64,000 nt of DNA from SELP01 sp035969385 (lineage in GTDB: Bacteria; Pseudomonadota; Alphaproteobacteria; Rhodobacterales; Rhodobacteraceae), in assembly GCF_035969385.1 (NCBI RefSeq), contig NZ_JAYKKJ010000008.1:1-64000 (forward strand). The letters are read 5' to 3'. Positions 58,829 through 64,000 of the stretch are shown here, one piece after another (position 1 is the stretch's first letter; every line of letters starts with the position of its first letter). The notes beneath the pieces are model-generated. The model made no database searches. It was not told the origin of the DNA and worked only from the letters and a program-made list of their open reading frames with translations. The translations under genes and the position numbers were made by a program.

Positions 58829-59961
58829 GCCGCTTCTTCTCGCTGCGTCGCCTTTGGGCGCTTCTGACCAAGGAAACCATCCAGATGCGCCGCGACCGGC
58901 TGACCTTCGCGATGATGCTGGGGATTCCGCTGGTGCAGTTGATGCTGTTCGGCTTTGCCATCAACACCGACCCGAAATCCCTGCCCGCGGCCCTTGTCGC
59001 ACCAACGCAGGACAGGTTCACCCGCGCCATGGTCACGGCGCTGGAACTGACCGGCTACTACCGGTTCATCGTCCCCGACGCGACCGCGACAGAGGCCGAA
59101 GAGATGATTGCCAGCGGCGAGGTGGCCTTTGTCGTCACTGTGCCCTCCGACTTTGGCCGCCGGATCGAACGGGGCGACCGCGCCCAGATCCTGATCGAGG
59201 CGGACGCGACCGACCCCTCGGTCGCCTCGGGGGCGATATCGACGCTCAGCACCGTGGCGCAGGGGGCGCTGCTGCGGGAGGCGGGAACGGAAATCGCGGC
59301 GAATGAAGCAACGAATCACGGCCTGTCGGTGATCGTGCACCGGCGCTACAACCCCGAAGGCGTGACCCAATACAACATCGTCCCCGGTCTTCTTGGGGTG
59401 ATCCTGCAACTGACGATGGTGATGATGACCGCGATGGCGCTGACCCGCGAGATCGAGCGTGGGACGATGGAAAACCTGCTGGCGATGCCGGTCACGCCGC
59501 TGGAGATCATGCTGGGCAAGATCATCCCCTATCTGGCCGTCAGCGCGGCACAAGTGACCGTCGTTCTACTTGCCGCGCGGCTGATCTTCGGGGTGCCCTT
59601 CGTCGGCAGTCTTGCCCTGATCCTTGCCGGGGTCTTTGTCTTCGTGCTGGCGCTGGTGATCCTCGGCTATCTCATTTCAACGGTCAGCCGGACCCAGATG
59701 CAGGCCATGCAACTGACCTTTTTCTTCTTCCTGCCCTCGCTCTTGCTGTCCGGGTTCATGTTCCCCTACCGGGGGATGCCCGGCTGGGCGCAAATGCTGG
59801 GCGAGATCCTTCCGCTCACGCATTTCCTGCGGCTGATCCGGTCGGTGATGCTGAAAGGCGCGGATGCCGCGACGGTTGCGCCGACATTCGCCGCCCTTTG
59901 GGCCTTCGTCTTCGGGCTGGCACTCATTGCGCTCTTGCGGTTCCGCCGGACACTCGACTGA
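58825..59961 (+). CDS. ABC-2 type transporter permease (YbhS/YbhR-like)
   Basis: A 378-residue permease with one N-terminal membrane segment (about 30-48), a large periplasmic domain (50-185) and five C-terminal segments, ending FALIALLRFRRTLD-like. The LPLTHFLRLIRSVMLKG motif is typical of ABC-2 permeases. Only one permease gene is present, whereas ybhS and ybhR are paired in E. coli, so a homodimer is likely. The operon ends here. Confidence 0.9.
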   Translation: MSRFFSLRRLWALLTKETIQMRRDRLTFAMMLGIPLVQLMLFGFAINTDPKSLPAALVAPTQDRFTRAMVTALELTGYYRFIVPDATATEAEEMIASGEVAFVVTVPSDFGRRIERGDRAQILIEADATDPSVASGAISTLSTVAQGALLREAGTEIAANEATNHGLSVIVHRRYNPEGVTQYNIVPGLLGVILQLTMVMMTAMALTREIERGTMENLLAMPVTPLEIMLGKIIPYLAVSAAQVTVVLLAARLIFGVPFVGSLALILAGVFVFVLALVILGYLISTVSRTQMQAMQLTFFFFLPSLLLSGFMFPYRGMPGWAQMLGEILPLTHFLRLIRSVMLKGADAATVAPTFAALWAFVFGLALIALLRFRRTLD

Positions 59962-59965
59962 CCCC

Positions 59966-59996
59966 CGAAAAAGAAAACGCGGTCCGAAGACCGCGT
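59966..59996 (-). terminator. rho-independent terminator of the LysR gene
   Basis: Stem ACGCGGTC / GACCGCGT with a four-base loop (CGAA on the plus strand). On the minus strand it is followed by TTTTCTTTTTC, a clear T-run, so it ends the LysR transcript from 60044; it may also limit read-through of the exporter operon on the other strand. Confidence 0.85.
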
Positions 59997-60043
59997 AAGT
60001 CGGGCGTTGCACCCTTAGGGATTTCGTTGCCGAGACCGGCGGG

Positions 60044-60949
60044 CTACCACTTGTCGGGGCCCTTCTCGGCGAATGCATTGACCAGAAAGTCGATGAAGGC
60101 GCGCACCTTGGGCTGGGTAAAGCGGCCCGGCGGGTAAACCGCATAAATGCCCTGCGTATCGACCGGAAGATCGGGGATCGCCTCTTCGACAAGGCCCTTT
60201 TCCATCGCGTCGGCGTAAAGGAAGGACGGCAGGTAGGCGATGCCAAGGCCCGAGATACAGGCGTTCATCAGCGACTGGCCATCGTTCACCGTTAGCCAGC
60301 CCGCGGTGCGAACCTGCCGTTTTTCGCCCGATGGGGCGGTCAGCTTCCAGACGGCCGAATTGGCCTGGTTCGAATAATGCAGAAGTTTGTGTTCGTTCAG
60401 ATCGTCGATCCGCTGGGGCCGACCATGTTTCTGGAAATAGGAGGGCGAGGCGATCATCCGGCGCGTGGTTTCCGTGAGCTTGCGGGCGCGCAGGGTGCTG
60501 TCTTCCAGCTCTCCAATGCGGATCGCCATATCGAACCCTTCGGAAATCAGTTCGACGTAGCGGTTGTTGAGAACCATATTGACGGTGATATCAGGGAATT
60601 CGGCAAGGAATTCGCCCAGAACCGGCGATAGGTGGTTTACCCCGAAATCTGTCGCCACGCTGATCCGCAACAGGCCAGACGGGGCCGATTGCATCGAGGT
60701 GACAAGCGCATCTGCCTCTCCGGCATCATTCAGGACCCTGCGGGCCCGGTCGTAATAGGCAAGACCGATTTCGGTGGGGCTCACACGGCGCGTTGTCCGG
60801 TTCAAAAGCCGGGCACCAAGGCGGGCTTCAAGGGCGGAAACGTGCTTGGAAACGGCGGACTTCGAAATCCCCATCTTCTTCGCAGCATCTGTAAACCCGC
60901 CCTGATCCACAACCGTGGCGAACGCTTCCATTTCGGTGAGGCGATCCAT
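60044..60949 (-). CDS. LysR family transcriptional regulator
   Basis: A 301-residue LysR protein, with helix-turn-helix at residues 1-60 (MDRLTEMEAFATVVDQGGFT, then ISKSAVSKHVSALEARLGARLL) and an effector domain at about 88-295 of the CrgA/DsdC-like group (FGVNHLSPVLGEFLAEFPDI). The target is unknown; no divergent partner gene lies beside it, as the MOSC gene upstream is on the same strand. GAGGAAC precedes the ATG. The 151-base gap upstream should hold its promoter. Confidence 0.9.
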   Translation of the reverse strand: MDRLTEMEAFATVVDQGGFTDAAKKMGISKSAVSKHVSALEARLGARLLNRTTRRVSPTEIGLAYYDRARRVLNDAGEADALVTSMQSAPSGLLRISVATDFGVNHLSPVLGEFLAEFPDITVNMVLNNRYVELISEGFDMAIRIGELEDSTLRARKLTETTRRMIASPSYFQKHGRPQRIDDLNEHKLLHYSNQANSAVWKLTAPSGEKRQVRTAGWLTVNDGQSLMNACISGLGIAYLPSFLYADAMEKGLVEEAIPDLPVDTQGIYAVYPPGRFTQPKVRAFIDFLVNAFAEKGPDKW

Positions 60950-61100
60950 ACTCGTTCCTCTGCATGACATATTTCTTGCAGAGTGTTCTGACGGCCAAAT
61001 CGGGCAGGACTGCGGCGGATGCCTGACAATTGCGGGGATTTCCCGGGACTGTAGAGGGGCGGGAAACGTGGCGAGCACCCCGCCCCGACCGCGCGGCACC

Positions 61101-61715
61101 TTATTTCCCGCGCAACTGGCTTCGCATTTTGTGATGCACCGGCGCCTGTAGCCAGCTGTCAATTTCTGCCTCGGTTCGAAGGGGCGGGCCGAACAGACCC
61201 GGCCAGTCCGCCAGCCGCTTCCGACTACCTTGAAACGGCAGGACCGCAATCTCTTGCCCCGGTTCAATGGTGCCGGCCTCCAAGACCCGCAGGTATGGCC
61301 CCGGGCGACCCGCCTTCAAAAAGGTCGTCACGAATCCCTTCACGCCCATCCTCGCCTCAAGCGTGGCGCATGGAATGCGCGGCGAGGTCACCTCGAGCAG
61401 CACTTGCCCGATCCGCAACCTGTCCCCGACACAAATCACCTCTGTCGGCCAGCGGTCGAGCGTCAGGTTCTCTCCAAACGTGCCGTTGGGAATGTCCCTA
61501 CCAAGGGTCGCCTCCCACCAGTCATAGTCGGCGCGAGAATAGGCATAGATCGCCTGATCCGGTCCGCCGTGGTTCTTGACGTCGACAATGACATCCCCGG
61601 CAATCCCCGCGGCCGAGACGTCGGCCTGCGCCACCGGCGATTTGAATATCCCGGACTGCCCGGATTTCGCGGCAATCGGTTCCGCCCTGCCCACGTTGAT
61701 CGACAAAAGCTGCAT
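61101..61715 (-). CDS. MOSC domain protein (YiiM-like)
   Basis: A 204-residue protein with a MOSC beta-barrel (about 30-160): GDVIVDVKNHGGPDQAIYAY, GENLTLDRWP, and the conserved Cys in SPRIPCATLEARMG expected to contact a molybdenum cofactor or sulfur. YiiM-type proteins reduce N-hydroxylated compounds. It begins immediately after the fadH stop with no gap, so it is probably translated from the same mRNA. Confidence 0.88.
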   Translation of the reverse strand: MQLLSINVGRAEPIAAKSGQSGIFKSPVAQADVSAAGIAGDVIVDVKNHGGPDQAIYAYSRADYDWWEATLGRDIPNGTFGENLTLDRWPTEVICVGDRLRIGQVLLEVTSPRIPCATLEARMGVKGFVTTFLKAGRPGPYLRVLEAGTIEPGQEIAVLPFQGSRKRLADWPGLFGPPLRTEAEIDSWLQAPVHHKMRSQLRGK

Positions 61716-63740
61716 CTACAGCGCCGCCGCGACCCGCGTGCCTTGGTCAATCGCCCGCTTGGCGTCCAACTCGGCGGCCACATCGGCCCCACCGATCACA
61801 TGAACCTCCACACCCTGCGCCAAGAGCGCATCGGCAAGCGACCGTTCCGGTAACTGACCGGCACACAAGACCACCGTATCCACCGCGATCAGGGTCGGAT
61901 TTTCCCGTGCCTCGCCAAAGCTGACATGCAGCCCCTCTGCATCGATCTTTTCATAGTTCACGCCGCCGATCATCTTGACGCCCTTCATCTGAAGGGTCGC
62001 CCGGTGTATCCAGCCAGTGGTCTTGCCCAGACCCTTGCCCAGTTTCTGCGCCTTGCGCTGCAACAGCGTGACCTGCCGGGCCGGTGCCTCTGGCTGCGGT
62101 CCTTCCGGCGCCAGACCGCCACGGGCCGTGGCCGGGTCGGTCACACCCCATTCCTCCAGCCACTCCCGCAGGTTCTCTGTCGGGCTGTCCGTCGTGGTCA
62201 GGAATTCGGCCACGTCGAACCCAATGCCCCCCGCCCCGATCACCGCCACGCGATCACCGACCGGCGCGCCGTGGCGCAGCACGTCGATGTAGGACAGGAC
62301 ATTCGGCCCGTCCTGCCCGGGGATCTGCGGGTCGCGCGGAATGACACCTGTGGCAACAATCACCGCGTCGAACCCGGCCAGATCCTCGGCGCCTACTTCG
62401 GTGCCAAGCCGCACATCAATGCCCGCCTCGGCGACCGAGGCCGCGAACCAATTCACCAGCCCGTGAAACTCTTCCTTGCCGGGGATGGTCTTGGCCATGT
62501 TCAACTGACCGCCCAGACTGTCGGCCTTATCGAACAGGGTCACCACATGGCCCCGGTCCGCCGCGGTCAGCGCCGCCGACAGACCCGCAGGTCCGGCCCC
62601 CACAACCGCGACCTTCTTGGCCGCGCCCGCTGGCTCGATCACCAGTTCGGTTTCATGGCAGGCGCGCGGGTTCACAAGGCAGGACGTCAGTTTGCCGCTG
62701 AACGTGTGATCCAGACAGGCCTGATTACAGGCGATGCAGGGCGCGATCAGATCGGCGCGACCCGCCTGCGCCTTGGCCACGAAATCCGGGTCGGCCAGGA
62801 AGGGGCGGGCCATCGACACCATATCGGCGCAGCCATCGGCCAACACCGCTTCGGCGGTCTGCGGATTGTTGATCCGGTTTGACGTGATGACCGGGATCTG
62901 CACCTCGCCCATCAGTTTCTTCGTAACCCAGGTGAAGGCCCGGCGCGGGACGCTGGTGGCGATGGTCGGAATGCGCGCCTCGTGCCAGCCGATGCCGGTG
63001 TTGATGATCGTGGCACCCGCCGCCTCGATCGCCTTGGCCAGTGTCACCACCTCGTCCCAGGTCTGACCATTGGGGACAAGGTCGATCATCGACAGGCGGT
63101 AGATCAGGATGAAATCAGGACCAACCGCGGCCCGGACCCGGCGCACCACTTCGATCGGCAGGCGCATCCGGTTTTCAAGGCTGCCACCCCAGCGATCCGT
63201 CCGCTTGTTCGTATGGGTGACAAGGAACTGGTTCAGGAAATACCCCTCGGACCCCATCACCTCGACCCCGTCATAGCCGGCCTCTCGGGCGCGGGTCGCG
63301 GCGGTGACGATGTCGCTGATCTGCTTTTCGATCCCCTCTTCGTCCAGTTCCTTCGGGGAAAAGGGCGAGATCGGGGATTTGATGGCGGACGGGGCCACGC
63401 AATCGGGGGAATAGGCATAGCGGCCCGCGTGCAGGATCTGCATGGCGATCTTGCCGCCCGCGTCATGCACCCGGCCCGTCACGATCCGGTGGTTTTCGAT
63501 GGCCTGATCGGTGAACAGACCCGCCGCGCCGGGGAACACCCCGCCTTCCTTGTTCGGAGCCATGCCGCCGGTGACCATCAGGCCCACCCCACCCCGCGCC
63601 CGCGCGGCATAGAATTCAGCCACCCGGTTCCAGTCGCGGGTTTCTTCAAGGCCCGTGTGCATCGACCCCATCAACACGCGGTTCTTCAGCGTGGTGAACC
63701 CAAGATCAAGCGGGGCAAGCAGGTGCGGATAGGCGGTCAT
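61716..63740 (-). CDS. fadH: NADPH-dependent 2,4-dienoyl-CoA reductase
   Basis: A 674-residue FMN/[4Fe-4S]/FAD protein. TIM barrel (1-330) with GMAPNKEGGVF and GSEGYFLNQFL, four cluster Cys in CIACNQACLD and LTSCLVNP, then a nucleotide-binding half from KKVAVVGAGPAGLSAALTAA. The N-terminus YPHLLAPLDLGFTTLKNRVLMGSMH is typical of FadH, which reduces the 2,4-diene formed when unsaturated fatty acids are degraded. AAAGGA precedes the ATG at 63740. Confidence 0.9.
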   Translation of the reverse strand: MTAYPHLLAPLDLGFTTLKNRVLMGSMHTGLEETRDWNRVAEFYAARARGGVGLMVTGGMAPNKEGGVFPGAAGLFTDQAIENHRIVTGRVHDAGGKIAMQILHAGRYAYSPDCVAPSAIKSPISPFSPKELDEEGIEKQISDIVTAATRAREAGYDGVEVMGSEGYFLNQFLVTHTNKRTDRWGGSLENRMRLPIEVVRRVRAAVGPDFILIYRLSMIDLVPNGQTWDEVVTLAKAIEAAGATIINTGIGWHEARIPTIATSVPRRAFTWVTKKLMGEVQIPVITSNRINNPQTAEAVLADGCADMVSMARPFLADPDFVAKAQAGRADLIAPCIACNQACLDHTFSGKLTSCLVNPRACHETELVIEPAGAAKKVAVVGAGPAGLSAALTAADRGHVVTLFDKADSLGGQLNMAKTIPGKEEFHGLVNWFAASVAEAGIDVRLGTEVGAEDLAGFDAVIVATGVIPRDPQIPGQDGPNVLSYIDVLRHGAPVGDRVAVIGAGGIGFDVAEFLTTTDSPTENLREWLEEWGVTDPATARGGLAPEGPQPEAPARQVTLLQRKAQKLGKGLGKTTGWIHRATLQMKGVKMIGGVNYEKIDAEGLHVSFGEARENPTLIAVDTVVLCAGQLPERSLADALLAQGVEVHVIGGADVAAELDAKRAIDQGTRVAAAL

Positions 63741-63819
63741 GGCGGGCAATCCTTTGGTCGGTTGCCCGCACAATCGCGCAAGTTGACGCGCAGGTCACGC
63801 AGGACGCGGCGTCAGGGGC

Positions 63820-63850
63820 TTGAAACCTATTATATAGTCATTATTTACTA
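63820..63850 (+). promoter_or_regulatory. possible promoter/operator before the last gene
   Basis: The 135-base gap between fadH and the last gene turns sharply AT-rich. TTGAAA at 63820-63825 is -35-like, and an imperfect palindrome TAGTCATTATTTACTA (63835-63850) covers the likely -10 zone. It could bind a MarR- or HxlR-type regulator controlling the divergent pair. No exact -10 can be fixed. Confidence 0.35.
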
Positions 63851-63875
63851 ATCATGTCTGATTAAGGAGAACCCC

Positions 63876-64000
63876 ATGACACCCGGATATACCTTCATGT
63901 CCAAATCCACAGCCAAGCCCGGCATGCTCGATGATCTTGTCCGCATTGCCTCTGCGCCCCCGCAAGCGATGGAAGGCGTTGTCGAGGGGTTGATCGGCTA
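63876..64000 (+). CDS. start of an open reading frame cut by the window edge
   Basis: The first 41 codons of a gene that continues beyond the window, beginning MTPGYTFMSKSTAKPGMLDD after a clear AAGGAGA ribosome-binding site. The opening suggests a small dimeric alpha/beta-barrel protein, such as an antibiotic biosynthesis monooxygenase-like domain (a YTFMSKSTAKPG strand followed by a helix), but 41 residues are too few for a firm call. It is divergent from fadH. Confidence 0.55.
   Translation, partial: MTPGYTFMSKSTAKPGMLDDLVRIASAPPQAMEGVVEGLIG

Overview
The window is GC-rich chromosomal DNA from an alphaproteobacterium, most likely a member of the Rhodobacteraceae (roseobacter group). The reasons are its gene families and gene order: argH, a tiny LptM-type lipoprotein, a DUF2834 gene, lysA and a TIGR02302 protein in one run; ftsE-ftsX-plsC; a DUF2794 protein; and an mbfA-type iron exporter with an Irr-like palindrome. 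Genes are tightly packed, with many 4-base ATGA or GTGA overlaps. I found no tRNA, rRNA, CRISPR array, insertion sequence or prophage.

Layout. 1-14230 is housekeeping: accA, a PPOX-fold flavoprotein, plsC, ftsX, ftsE, a zinc-ribbon membrane protein, the TIGR02302 protein, lysA, argH, a TlpA-like thioredoxin, an M17 aminopeptidase and an NlpC/P60 peptidase. 14231-15951 is a more AT-rich insert with a lone alpha/beta hydrolase, the DUF2794 gene and a candidate small RNA with its own terminator. 15957-24444 holds an I78-type lipoprotein, glutathione-dependent formaldehyde dehydrogenase, a TetR regulator, mbfA, then gpmI, an EnvC-like gene, ctpA, rppH and a secreted protein. 24449-29996 is a catabolic cluster (FAD oxidoreductase, aldehyde dehydrogenase, DapA-family lyase, GntR) divergent from a GlxA-type regulator. 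29989-32640 has a LysR regulator divergent from a PhnZ-like HD-domain diiron protein and a sterol desaturase-family protein.

32831-39088 is the most interesting part: an orphan type VI secretion effector module. It has a TIGR02270 HEAT-like protein, a DUF2169 adaptor, a ketosynthase-fold protein with no visible active-site cysteine, a DUF4150/PAAR-like protein whose C-terminus carries a zinc deaminase signature (HTE plus PCxxC), two related probable immunity proteins, and a convergent DUF6484 gene with a VgrG-like tail. No core T6SS gene is present.

39253-45059 is a TetR-controlled catabolic operon in which an unusual proline racemase-family protein (Ser/Thr in place of the catalytic Cys/Cys pair) lies between two large FMN/Fe-S/FAD dehydrogenases. 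45185-54850 is mixed: a Cys/Met-metabolism PLP enzyme, a flavin reductase, GNAT and EcsC proteins, a small AT-richer pair, ptsP, zapE and acetoacetyl-CoA synthetase. 54986-59961 has a secreted three-domain protein and a CecR-like TetR gene with an apparently leaderless promoter over a perfect operator palindrome, followed by a compact HlyD-ATPase-permease exporter. 60044-64000 has a LysR gene, a MOSC protein, 2,4-dienoyl-CoA reductase and the start of a gene cut by the window edge. Three related palindromic repeats (core GGTGGGTC..GACCCACC) each lie just after a stop codon.
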